Shown: positions 45,106 to 53,044 of the stretch, in pieces
Layout of the letters: each line of letters opens with the position of its first letter
Numbering within the stretch: the stretch's first letter is position 1
DNA from: Palsa-504 sp963744575
GTDB taxonomy: Bacteria > Actinomycetota > Actinomycetes > Streptosporangiales > Streptosporangiaceae
Direction of reading: 5' to 3'
Assembly: GCA_963744575.1 (NCBI GenBank)
Contig: CAVUUF010000016.1
Span: forward strand, 62,001 to 126,000
Length of the DNA stretch: 64,000 nt
The notes under the pieces: generated by a model
The model's database searches: none
Seen by the model: only the letters and a program-made list of their open reading frames with translations
Told to the model about the DNA's origin: nothing
Position numbers and translations under genes: made by a program

Positions 45106-45764
45106 TCTTTCTTGCGGGCCAGCGTCAGCCCGTCACCAATCGGGACGATGACCAGGTTGACCCGGTCGTCGGCGGCGGCATGGTCGTTGAAGTCCCTCAC
45201 CGCGATCACCAGCGGATTGTCGTTGCCCGCGTCGATCACCCGGCCGTGCGAGAACGTGTTGTCCACCATGATCAGCCCGCCTGCCCGCACCCGCGGCACT
45301 ACCTCGCGCCAGTAGCCCAGGTAGCCGCCCTTGTCGGCGTCGATGAACGCCAGGTCGAACATCTCCTCGTCGGGCAGCGAGCGCAGCGTGTCGATGGCCA
45401 GGCCGAGCCGCAGCTCGATCTTGTCCGCCAGGCCCGCCTTCTCCCAGTACTTCCTGGCCACCGAGGTCCACTCCTCGCTGATGTCGCAGCACAGCAGCCG
45501 CCCGCCCGCGGCCAGCCCGCGGGCGATGCAGATGGAGGAGTAGCCGGTGAAGGTGCCGATCTCGATGGCCGAGACGGCGCCTGCGACCTGGGTGAGCAGG
45601 GTCACGAGCGTGCCTTGTTCGGGGGCGATCGCCATGCCGGTCTCGTAGGGGAACAGATCCGCGGTCTCGTTGGCCAGGTCCCGCAGGACCGCGTCCGGCG
45701 GGCTGCTGTGCGCGGTGAGGTACGCGTTGAGGTGGAGGCTGATCTGCTCGGAGCGCTGCGCCAT
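45102..45764 (-). CDS. SAM-dependent O-methyltransferase, caffeoyl-CoA OMT type
   Basis: 220 residues. The SAM motif is SAIEIGTFTGYSSICIA, followed by LLCCDISEEW (acidic ribose contact), AFIDADKGGYLGYW (metal-binding Asp) and GGLIMVDNTFSHGRV. Family members methylate catechol-like hydroxyl groups using Mg or Ca. It is convergent with the importer operon and probably not part of it. ATG 45764 gives a full N-terminal helix. Confidence 0.88.
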   Translation of the reverse strand: MAQRSEQISLHLNAYLTAHSSPPDAVLRDLANETADLFPYETGMAIAPEQGTLVTLLTQVAGAVSAIEIGTFTGYSSICIARGLAAGGRLLCCDISEEWTSVARKYWEKAGLADKIELRLGLAIDTLRSLPDEEMFDLAFIDADKGGYLGYWREVVPRVRAGGLIMVDNTFSHGRVIDAGNDNPLVIAVRDFNDHAAADDRVNLVIVPIGDGLTLARKKD

Positions 45765-45907
45765 GGGATAACGCTATAGCCATAACCTCTGTGTCCGCGA
45801 GGCGGGCGCAGACCCGGGACCGGGCTCGCGGCGCGGGCGGGTGGGGCGCGTGAGACCGGCGGGGCGTCCGCCCTCAGTCCAGCCGCGCGCCCGGTGCCGC
45901 AGCGCCC

Positions 45908-46101
45908 CCGACGCGCGGAACCAGCGCTCACGCGACGCCATGCAGCGGATCGGGGCCCGGTTCGAGGGCATCCTGCGCGCGCACCGGCTCGGCGCCGACG
46001 GCAATCCCAGGGACTCCGCCCGGTTCAGCATCACCGCGGCCGAATGGCCCTCGGTCAGACGGCATCTTGACGAGCTGAGCCGCCGCTACCAGCCAGCCTG
46101 A
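45908..46101 (+). pseudogene. 3' remnant of a GNAT acetyltransferase
   Basis: The plus strand reads MQRIGARFEGILRAHRLGAD, then RDSARFSITAAEWPSVRRHL, the C-terminal part of RimJ/RimL-type GNAT proteins (motif A end and the terminal FSI..EWP). Upstream sequence in the same frame is Arg-rich and unrelated, so the N-terminal half is missing. The end overlaps the convergent kamA gene. Confidence 0.5.
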
Positions 46102-47482
46102 CGACCTCGGCCGCCCCGGCGTGCGGCCGGGACCGGGCGAAGGCCCGCCACCACGCCTGGCCCGATTCCGGCAGCATGTAGATCGGGTCGTAGTAGGGGT
46201 ACTCGCGGCTGAGCGCGAGTTCGTCGTCGGCCTCGATGGCGGTGTGGTAGTTCTTCGTCCAGTACGAGATGCCGTGATCGGTGTCGTACCTGGACACCTG
46301 GTGCACCCAGCGCTTGCCGACGTAGGGCACGTCGCAGACCATCCGCGGGGTCGCGAACCCGGGCAGGTAGCCCATGATCTCGTGCTGCAGGGCCTGGCCC
46401 TCGCCCAGCGTGAGCCGCCAGTGCTCGCTGCCGGGGATCATGTCGCACATGTAGAAGTAGTAGGGCATGATGCCGGCCCCGTCGAGCAGCGCGAAGCACA
46501 GGTCGAGCAGCGCGGCCGCGCTGTCGTTGGTGCCGCGCAGCAGCACGCCCTGGTTCCGCACGTCGCGGACGCCGGCCTCCAGCATGGCAGCCGCGGCCCG
46601 GGCGACCAGCGGCGTCACCGACTGGGCCGCGTTCACGTGGGTGTGGATCGCGATGCTCACCCCGCGCGAGCGGGCCGTGGCGGCGAGCCGGGCCATGCCC
46701 GCGCGCACCTCGCCGGACAGCCAGTGCTGCGGCAGCCCCATCAGCGCCTTGCTGGCCAGCCTGATGTCCCTGACCGAGTTGATCTCGAGCAGGGCGGCCA
46801 CGAACGACTCCAGCCGCGGCCAGGGCAGGTTGGCCACGTCGCCGCCAGAGACCACGACGTCGCGCACCCCGGGCGTGCGGCGCAGGTAGGAGAGCATGGC
46901 GCCGAGCCGGTCCTCGCGGGCCAGCGCGAACTTGTGCTTGTCCACCGCCGGGGTCGGGTTGCCGACCAGGTCCATCCGGGTGCAGTGGCCGCAGTACTGC
47001 GGGCAGGTGGGCAGCAGTTCGGCGAGCACCTTGGTGGGGTAGCGGTGGGTGAGGCCCTCGACCGCCCACATCTCGGCCTCGTGCAGCGAGTCGCGCTGCG
47101 CGTACGGGTGGGACGGCCAGTCCGCGCGCCGGTCGCTGAACACCGGGACCATGTAGCGGCGCACCGGGTCGGCGTAGAACGCCTCGGTGAAGCCCGGCCG
47201 GTCCGGCGATCCGTCCGGCACCATGGTGTTGAGCATCTGCGGCGGCAGCAGCATCGACATGGTGGCCCGCTCGCGCTGGTCACGCTCGAGGTCCGCGAAG
47301 AAGGATCCGGCCAGTCCCGGTCCGGTGACCTGCCGCAGCTGCCGCGCGTTCTTGACGCAGTGCGCGCGCTGCCACTGCGCGGACTCCCAGTCGGCGGCGG
47401 AGACACCGGCCCAGCCCGGAAACCGGCGCCAGTCGGGCTCGGCTAGGTCAAGTCGCTGGTAGACGTACGGCTGAGAGACCAT
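46055..47482 (-). CDS. kamA: Lysine 2,3-aminomutase family radical SAM enzyme
   Basis: 475 residues. Cluster Cys160, Cys164 and Cys167 (CPQYCGHC), SAM-binding SGGDVANLPW, and a VPYVGKRWVHQV segment where the PLP-binding Lys would lie. The family isomerises L-lysine to L-beta-lysine. Assignment to lysine rests on its position opposite kdd-kamD-kamE-kal, whose products act on beta-lysine; glutamate 2,3-aminomutase and EF-P-type relatives share the fold. ATG 47482 has GGAGAGG upstream. It is divergent from kdd across a 251-base A+T-rich control region. Confidence 0.88.
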   Translation of the reverse strand: MVSQPYVYQRLDLAEPDWRRFPGWAGVSAADWESAQWQRAHCVKNARQLRQVTGPGLAGSFFADLERDQRERATMSMLLPPQMLNTMVPDGSPDRPGFTEAFYADPVRRYMVPVFSDRRADWPSHPYAQRDSLHEAEMWAVEGLTHRYPTKVLAELLPTCPQYCGHCTRMDLVGNPTPAVDKHKFALAREDRLGAMLSYLRRTPGVRDVVVSGGDVANLPWPRLESFVAALLEINSVRDIRLASKALMGLPQHWLSGEVRAGMARLAATARSRGVSIAIHTHVNAAQSVTPLVARAAAAMLEAGVRDVRNQGVLLRGTNDSAAALLDLCFALLDGAGIMPYYFYMCDMIPGSEHWRLTLGEGQALQHEIMGYLPGFATPRMVCDVPYVGKRWVHQVSRYDTDHGISYWTKNYHTAIEADDELALSREYPYYDPIYMLPESGQAWWRAFARSRPHAGAAEVVRLAGSGGSARQDAV

Positions 47483-47733
47483 GAAGCCACCTCTCCAACT
47501 CTTGCATGATACCGAAGAACCTGCGGTACAAAACGAGGTAAACCGTAGATTTTCCGGAACAGCGAGGGTCCGGTGCGGAGATCGATAACGAGAAAATCTT
47601 CATATGATCGGCTATCATACTTTAAATACTCCTGTTTAGGTCCCTAAAGACGAAAGATTCTACCGAACGGGCCGGGTGTTACGCGTGATTTTCCGTGCGT
47701 GCCCGGGCCGGCGCACGCGGAAGGACCATCCGT
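47483..47733. promoter_or_regulatory. Divergent kamA / kdd promoter region
   Basis: A+T-rich compared with its surroundings. TATGATCGGCTATCATA (47603-47619) is a perfect 6-bp inverted repeat with a 5-base spacer near the middle, well placed to regulate both directions. TTTAAATACT (about 47621-47630) and CATATGATC nearby could contribute -10 elements. No cobalamin riboswitch was recognised although KamDE needs B12. Confidence 0.45.
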
Positions 47734-48843
47734 ATGATCATGTCCTCGCCCCTGGGGCTGCACCGGGTGCTCGAGCCGCCTGGCGTCCTGCCGCAAGCCG
47801 CCTGGCGGCTTGACCCCGACCCGGCGATCGCTCCGGACGAGGTCCGTATCCGGGTGGACCGGCTGAACCTGGACGCTGCCTCCTACCGCCAGATCCGCGA
47901 GGCCTACGCGGGCGACCCGGACAAGATCCGCACGGCGGTCCTCGACATCATCACCACCCGCGGCAAGATGCAGAACCCGGTAACCGGATCCGGCGGCATG
48001 CTAACCGGCACCGTCGAGGAAGCAGGCCCCGCGTCCCCGCTGGGCCTCCGCCCAGGCCAGCGCGTCGCGACCCTCGTCTCGCTGACGCTTACCCCGCTGA
48101 TGATCACAGACGGCCTAGCGGCCTGGGACGGCCAATCCGAGCAGATCCCGTGCGAAGGCCACGCCATCCTGTTCGCAAGATCCATAGCCGCGGTGCTGCC
48201 CGACGACCTACCGGTGCCGCTGTCGCTAGCCGTACTGGACGTGTGCGGCGCCCCAGCCCTGACGAGCCGCGTAGTGAAGCAGGGCGCCGTAGTGGTGATC
48301 ATCGGCGCCGCCGGCAAGAGCGGCTCCCTCTCGGCGGCGGCAGCCCGCCAGTCAGGCGCCGCCAAGATCCTCGGCGTCGTGCCCAATGAGGCTGAGGCAG
48401 GGCTACTGCGCCACCCCTCGACCACGCAGGACGGAGGCGCGGAAGGTACGGCTCACGGCGTTCGGTCTCGCCGCGAGACGGACCTGTCAGCGCCGCAGTC
48501 CCCCCTGGTAGACGAGATAGTGATCGCCGACGCCCGGGACCCAGTGGGACTGGCGGAAAAGGTGCAGGCAGCTGGGGGACCGGCAGATGTGACCGTTGTA
48601 TGCGTCGACGTGGCAGGCTGCGAGGGAGGCGCGATCCTGTCCACCAGGCAGGGCGGCACCGTAATCTTCTTCTCGATGGCGACGAGTTTCAGCGCCGCCG
48701 CGCTGGGTGCCGAAGGGCTGGCCGCGGACGTGACCATGCTCGTCGGTAACGGGTACGTCCCCGGCCATGCCGAGCTAGCGCTGGAGCTCATCCGGACCAC
48801 GCCATCGGTGCGGCGGCTCTTCGAACGGCGGGTGGCGTCATGA
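47734..48843 (+). CDS. kdd: L-erythro-3,5-diaminohexanoate dehydrogenase
   Basis: 369 residues of a medium-chain-like NAD(P) dehydrogenase. Landmarks are RVDRLNLDAASYRQI at the N-terminus, GKMQNPVTGSGGMLTGTV, and the dinucleotide site VVIIGAAGKSGSLSAAAARQ. It oxidises and deaminates 3,5-diaminohexanoate to 3-keto-5-aminohexanoate. An Ala/Ser/Thr/Arg-rich insertion of about 30 residues follows LLRHPSTTQD (about residues 229-258). From about 47,990 to 48,600 the gene uses CTA, GTA, ATA and TCA codons that are rare in its neighbours. ATG 47734 follows AAGGA. Confidence 0.85.
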   Translation: MIMSSPLGLHRVLEPPGVLPQAAWRLDPDPAIAPDEVRIRVDRLNLDAASYRQIREAYAGDPDKIRTAVLDIITTRGKMQNPVTGSGGMLTGTVEEAGPASPLGLRPGQRVATLVSLTLTPLMITDGLAAWDGQSEQIPCEGHAILFARSIAAVLPDDLPVPLSLAVLDVCGAPALTSRVVKQGAVVVIIGAAGKSGSLSAAAARQSGAAKILGVVPNEAEAGLLRHPSTTQDGGAEGTAHGVRSRRETDLSAPQSPLVDEIVIADARDPVGLAEKVQAAGGPADVTVVCVDVAGCEGGAILSTRQGGTVIFFSMATSFSAAALGAEGLAADVTMLVGNGYVPGHAELALELIRTTPSVRRLFERRVAS

Positions 48844-50396
48844 CCGGCAAGCTGAACCTCGATCCGGCGCTGGTGGCGCAGGCCCGCGAGCTGGCCAGGC
48901 TGGCCGGGCAGCCGGTTACTGACCTGGCCCGGACGCACACCACGGTGTCGGTGGAGCGGGCCGTGCTGCGGCTGGCCGGCCTGGACGGCGCGGACCCCGA
49001 CGGGATGCCGTGGGTGAACCGGCTGGCCGACGCGGTCCGCGAGTCGGTCGGGCTCGAGCACGGCGTTGCCCTGCCGGCCTGGGACGCGCTGCGCTGCGGC
49101 GGCTACCCCGACCTGCGCACGCTGGCCGTGGACGCGGCCGCGGGCCTGGTCAAGTTCCGCCTGCCCATGGGGGCTGACGCGGACCGGGCCAGGGAAGCCG
49201 CCGCCCGTTCGGTACGAAAGGGGCTGGACCGGATCGACGCCCAGCGCGTGGAGCGGGACCGGATGATCGCCGCCACCTCCGGCCCCCCGATGCCGTGGAT
49301 CTACCTGATCGTGGCGACCGGGGACATCTACGAGGACATCCCGCAGGCGCAGGCGGCGGCGCGGGAAGGCGCCGACGTCATCGCGGTGATCCGGTCCACC
49401 GGGCAGTCGCTGCTTGACTACGTGCCCGAGGGCGCGACCCGGGAGGGCTACGCCGGGACGTACGCGACCAGGGAGAACTTCCGGCTGATGCGCGCCGCGC
49501 TGGACGACACCTCGCGCGAGCTCGGCCGTTACGTGCGGCTGACCAACTACGCCTCGGGCCTGTGCATGCCGGAGATCGCGTCGCTGGCCGGGCTCGAGCG
49601 GCTGGACATGATGCTGAACGACTGCATGTACGGCATCATCTTCCGCGACATCAACCCGGTGCGGACGTTCATCGACCAGCGGTTCTCCCGGCAGGTGCAC
49701 GCCCGCGCGGGCATCGTCATCAACACCGGCGAGGACAACTACCTGACCACCGCCGACGCGGTGGACGCCGCGCATACCGTGGTGGTGTCGCAGCTGCTGA
49801 ACGAGTACTTCGGCCGGGAGGCCGGGCTCGCCGACGCCCAGCTCGGCCTGGGGCACGCGTTCGAGATCAACCCCGAGGTGCCGGACTCGTTCCTGCTCGA
49901 GCTGGCGCACGCCCAGCTGATCAGGGAGCTGTTCCCGGACGCGCCGCTGAAGTACATGCCGCCGACCAAGCACATGACCGGCAACGTGTTCGCCGGCTAC
50001 CTGCTGGACGCGTTCTTCAACCTGGCCGGGGTGATGACGGATCAGTCCATCCTGCTCATCGGCATGATGACCGAGGGCATCCACACCCCGTTCCTGTCCG
50101 ACCGCGACCTGGCCCTGGAGAACGTCCGCTACGTGCGGCGCGCCGCCGGCCGGCTCGGCGAGTCGTTCCGGCCCGAACCCGGCGGGTTCGTCGCGCAGCG
50201 GGCCCGGCAGGTGCTGGCCCAGGCCGTCGACCTGCTGCGCACGATCGGCTCGCAGGGACTGCTCAACGCGATCGCCGCGGGAACGTTCGGGGTGACCAGG
50301 CGCCCCGCCGACGGCGGGCGCGGCCTGGACGGAGTCGTCAAGCAGGCCGGCGGCTACTACAACCCGGCGACCGAGATGCTGGAGGCGGACTCATGA
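48840..50396 (+). CDS. kamD: Beta-lysine 5,6-aminomutase alpha subunit
   Basis: 518 residues, close to the 516 of the clostridial enzyme. It begins KLNLDPALVAQARELA and carries TIM-barrel strands such as MPWIYLIVATGDIYEDIPQ, VIAVIRSTGQSLLDYVPEGA and PDAPLKYMPPTKHMTGNV. With KamE it moves the terminal amino group of L-beta-lysine using adenosylcobalamin and PLP. It overlaps kdd and kamE by 4 bases each, so the operon is tightly coupled. No KamB/KamC reactivase genes follow. Confidence 0.92.
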   Translation: MTGKLNLDPALVAQARELARLAGQPVTDLARTHTTVSVERAVLRLAGLDGADPDGMPWVNRLADAVRESVGLEHGVALPAWDALRCGGYPDLRTLAVDAAAGLVKFRLPMGADADRAREAAARSVRKGLDRIDAQRVERDRMIAATSGPPMPWIYLIVATGDIYEDIPQAQAAAREGADVIAVIRSTGQSLLDYVPEGATREGYAGTYATRENFRLMRAALDDTSRELGRYVRLTNYASGLCMPEIASLAGLERLDMMLNDCMYGIIFRDINPVRTFIDQRFSRQVHARAGIVINTGEDNYLTTADAVDAAHTVVVSQLLNEYFGREAGLADAQLGLGHAFEINPEVPDSFLLELAHAQLIRELFPDAPLKYMPPTKHMTGNVFAGYLLDAFFNLAGVMTDQSILLIGMMTEGIHTPFLSDRDLALENVRYVRRAAGRLGESFRPEPGGFVAQRARQVLAQAVDLLRTIGSQGLLNAIAAGTFGVTRRPADGGRGLDGVVKQAGGYYNPATEMLEADS

Positions 50397-51154
50397 GCGT
50401 GACCGGGATGGTGCGGCCGTACGGCGACACCACCGGGGACGGGCGGGTGCAGCTGTCGTTCACGCTGCCGGTGCCGTTCGGCGACGAGACGCAGCGGGCC
50501 CGGGCCGAGGGCGCCGCGCTGCAGCTCGCGGCCAAGATGGCCCTGGACCCGGCGATGGTGGTGCACGCCAAGGGAATGGGGCCCGACTTCACCTTCTTCA
50601 TCGTCTACGGCCGGGTCAGCCACCTGGTCGACCTGTCGGCCGTGACCGTGGCCGAACGGGAGTTCCCGGTGCTGTCCGCCGCCGAGGCGAACCTGCGGAT
50701 CCGCATCGCGCTGGGCCGCAAGCTGGTCGTGGTCGGCGCCTGCATCGGCACCGACGCGCACACCGTGGGCATCGACGCGATCCTCAACGTCAAGGGGCAC
50801 GCGGGGGAGAAGGGCCTGGAGTACTACCGGGAGATCCGCGTGGTGAACATGGGGTCGCAGGTCGGCGTGGCCGACCTGGTGGCCCGCGCCGCGGCCGAGC
50901 ACGCCGACGCGGTCCTGGTCAGCCAGGTCGTCACCCAGCGCGACGCGCACCTGGCCAACACCAGGGAGATGTCGGCGGCATTCCACGTTGCGTTCGGCCC
51001 GCAGCGGCCGCTGCTGGTGGTGGGCGGTCCCAGGTTCGACCCGAACGCCGCGCACGACCTCGGCGTGGACAAGATCTTCGGCCGCGGGACCACGCCCCGC
51101 GAGGTGGCCAGCTACCTGGTCCACGCGCTGGCCCCCGCGGGGGAGGCGGCATGA
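50393..51154 (+). CDS. kamE: Beta-lysine 5,6-aminomutase beta subunit, B12-binding
   Basis: 253 residues. The dimerisation part (to about 95) is followed by the cobalamin domain with the base-off motif Asp121-x-His123-x-x-Gly126 (GTDAHTVGID). Lys134 in NVKG corresponds to the PLP-binding lysine of the clostridial enzyme. It pairs with KamD. It overlaps kamD and the hotdog gene by 4 bases. Confidence 0.92.
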   Translation: MSVTGMVRPYGDTTGDGRVQLSFTLPVPFGDETQRARAEGAALQLAAKMALDPAMVVHAKGMGPDFTFFIVYGRVSHLVDLSAVTVAEREFPVLSAAEANLRIRIALGRKLVVVGACIGTDAHTVGIDAILNVKGHAGEKGLEYYREIRVVNMGSQVGVADLVARAAAEHADAVLVSQVVTQRDAHLANTREMSAAFHVAFGPQRPLLVVGGPRFDPNAAHDLGVDKIFGRGTTPREVASYLVHALAPAGEAA

Positions 51155-52137
51155 CTCACGTAGGTCTGTCCGTGACGCAGCGCCGGTACGTGAAGTACGG
51201 CGACGCGCACTACGGCGGGCACCTGGTGGACGGGGCCTACGTGCTCGGCTTGTTCGGGGACGTGGCCACCGAGATGTGCATCAGGACCGACGCCGACGAG
51301 GGCCTGTTCGCCGCCTACTCCGACGTGCAGTTCCGCGCGCCGGTGCTGGCCGGCGACATCATCGAGGCGACCGCCACGGTGACCGCCGTCGGCCGGCGCA
51401 GCCGGCAGCTCGCGTTCGAGGCGCGGGTGGTCTGCCGGGCCGACCCGGCGCGCGGGCAGTCCGCGGCCACGGTGCTCAGCGAGCCCATCGTCGTGGTCAC
51501 CGCCGCGGGAACGGTCGTGGTGCCTGCAGCGTTATCGCTTACGGGGAGCGTGAATGTCAGGTTACGATATTTGTGCTCCGAAGGCGGTGGCCGGCATGCA
51601 GCGGTACAAGTTCCAGGCCCTGGTGACACCCAACGCGGACGAAGACGCCGAGGCGCGCGCGAAGCTCAGCTCCGGGTCGCACCGGATGGTCCTGCGCGCC
51701 GAGAACAGCGAGACCCACCGAAGTCAGGTCTTCAGCGCCCTGGTCGACGGCGAGGACGACGGGCCATTCCGGGCCGGGAGTCCGCAGATCATGGTCACGC
51801 TCCGGGTCATCGGCGACGACATCTCCGATTACCTCGAGATCGGCAGCCACTTCAGCCTGTGGTCCGGGCACGATGTGGGGCGGGGCGTCGTGACCCGCCG
51901 CCTGCACCTGTAGATCCGGGCCCGGCCGCCGCTAGGGTGCAAGGCGCCCTGGTCGGCCGGCTCCGCGGGCACGGGTGGGAGCAGGCGCTGCGGCGGGAGG
52001 TCCTGCCTGGAACCGATGATCGCACGGATCGGTGCCGATTGGATCGAGCGCGACGATCAGGCCTGGTCCGCCACCTCCGGTGGACAGCTTCCAGGTGCCG
52101 TAGCCACCCGGCGGGCCGTCCCGGCTGGCGGCGGTGA
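51151..52137 (+). CDS. kal: Hotdog-fold 3-aminobutyryl-CoA ammonia-lyase (Kal-like); C-terminus runs on past the domain
   Basis: The first about 128 residues form a hotdog domain: KYGDAHYGGHLVDGAYVLGL, FGDVATEMCIRTDADEG, YSDVQFRAPVLAGDIIEATA and a last strand ending VVVPA at about 51,531. That is the full length of the Kal family, which removes ammonia from 3-aminobutyryl-CoA in lysine fermentation, and the gene follows kamE by a 4-base overlap. No stop follows; the frame stays open to 52137 through the next gene in another frame, adding about 195 non-homologous residues. A one-base shift would bring a TGA at 51551-51553. The true gene probably ends there. Confidence 0.68.
   Translation: MTHVGLSVTQRRYVKYGDAHYGGHLVDGAYVLGLFGDVATEMCIRTDADEGLFAAYSDVQFRAPVLAGDIIEATATVTAVGRRSRQLAFEARVVCRADPARGQSAATVLSEPIVVVTAAGTVVVPAALSLTGSVNVRLRYLCSEGGGRHAAVQVPGPGDTQRGRRRRGAREAQLRVAPDGPARREQRDPPKSGLQRPGRRRGRRAIPGRESADHGHAPGHRRRHLRLPRDRQPLQPVVRARCGAGRRDPPPAPVDPGPAAARVQGALVGRLRGHGWEQALRREVLPGTDDRTDRCRLDRARRSGLVRHLRWTASRCRSHPAGRPGWRR
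51554..51913 (+). CDS. Conserved small protein with EF-Tu-domain-like beta barrel
   Basis: 119 residues (or 105 from an inner ATG at 51596). The core QRYKFQALVTPN..., SGSHRMVLRAEN, PQIMVTLRVIGDDISDYLEI, GSHFSLWSGHDVGRGVVTRR has the strand order and final GRGVV turn of EF-Tu C-terminal-type barrels. Similar small actinomycete proteins exist without known function. ATG 51554 is favoured by GGGGAG 5 bases upstream. It overlaps the run-on tail of the kal frame, supporting the view that kal should stop near 51551. Confidence 0.6.
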   Translation: MSGYDICAPKAVAGMQRYKFQALVTPNADEDAEARAKLSSGSHRMVLRAENSETHRSQVFSALVDGEDDGPFRAGSPQIMVTLRVIGDDISDYLEIGSHFSLWSGHDVGRGVVTRRLHL

Positions 52138-52400
52138 ACAACAAGCCCAGGCTGTCCTGATTACCGCCGGTTGGGCCTGGTCCCTGTCGTTTCCTGTGGC
52201 TTCTGGGTTCAGAGTAAGCGCAGCCGTGGCCGGTGGCGTGCCCGTGCTCGTCGGTCACGGTTACGCACCACGTGGTCCTGGGGTCCGCGCGGCCGCGGCG
52301 GCCAGGTCCCGGGCCAGGGCGGGGTCGATGAGGCCGATTCCGTCCATCTCGCCGGGCCGGCGCCGAGATGCTCGCCATGGCGGCTCCAGACGACTCGCGG
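51932..52400 (-). pseudogene. Decayed DUF222/HNH endonuclease-family gene, middle and C-terminal part
   Basis: On the minus strand one frame gives GEMDGIGLIDPALARDLAAA (about 52,355-52,300) and the adjacent frame continues PRTTWCVTVTDEHGHATGHG, then SRDGPPGGYGTWKLSTG and LIVALDPIGTDPCDHRFQA. This order is that of the region before the HNH motif in actinomycete DUF222/HNH proteins. At least one frameshift is present, the expected HNH zinc and catalytic part beyond CDHRFQA is absent, and there is no start. Confidence 0.55.
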
Positions 52401-53044
52401 CAATCCCGGCTCGCGTCACGGACGGTAGCGGCCGACTCGAGATATGGCGCGCGATATCCGCCCAATGGTCGGCAACCTAATTAGCCGCCAAGGTAGCCAC
52501 CCGGTGTCGTGCCGAACCGGGCGATCTGTGTGCCGGTACGCGCATGGCCTGGTCCGACGGTCAGCCGACGTCCGGATCTGCCGAAATGAGTATTTCGTCC
52601 GCTCGAATATCTATGCACGAAGTGGAATACTCACACACGCTCTCTCGACCTTGCCAGCGATCACCATGCAGCCTTTTGCATCGTTCTGGTAGGAAATCAG
52701 ATCGCCCAATCTGCGCGGCTGGCAGCCGCGTCAGTCGTGCGGTCGCTCCCACGCAGATCGTCCGCTTATGGGTGCCGTAGACACCGTCGGCGGCCGCCCG
52801 GTTCAATGCCGGCCGGGCCGGCCAGGTGATGGCGGCAAGGCAGCGGCAGATCGGCGGAGCCGCCGGCGCACGCGTCCGGCAAGCGCAACGGGCACTTGGC
52901 GCCGCGACTGTTGTCGCGCCGGTTACGGGTTGGTGAGGCCGGGCGGGAGGCGGGCTGGCCGTAGCGGATTACTGGCGGCATGCCCGGTGCGGCATCGGCC
53001 TGGCCGGGTCCCGGCTGGTCTGTACGGGGCGGCGGCCCGCGGTT
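52401..53044. other. Non-coding stretch between HNH remnant and LuxR-AAA gene
   Basis: No supported gene in about 640 bases. Positions about 52,440-52,720 are moderately A+T-rich and hold only short frames without family character. No ribosome-site and start combination stands out. The promoter of the downstream regulator probably lies in the last 200 bases. Confidence 0.35.

Noticed and set aside
52561..52806. Minus-strand frame of 81 codons in the A+T-richer stretch
   Set aside because: Looks protein-like in composition but has no ribosome site, no domain and stands among remnants; not supportable as a gene.
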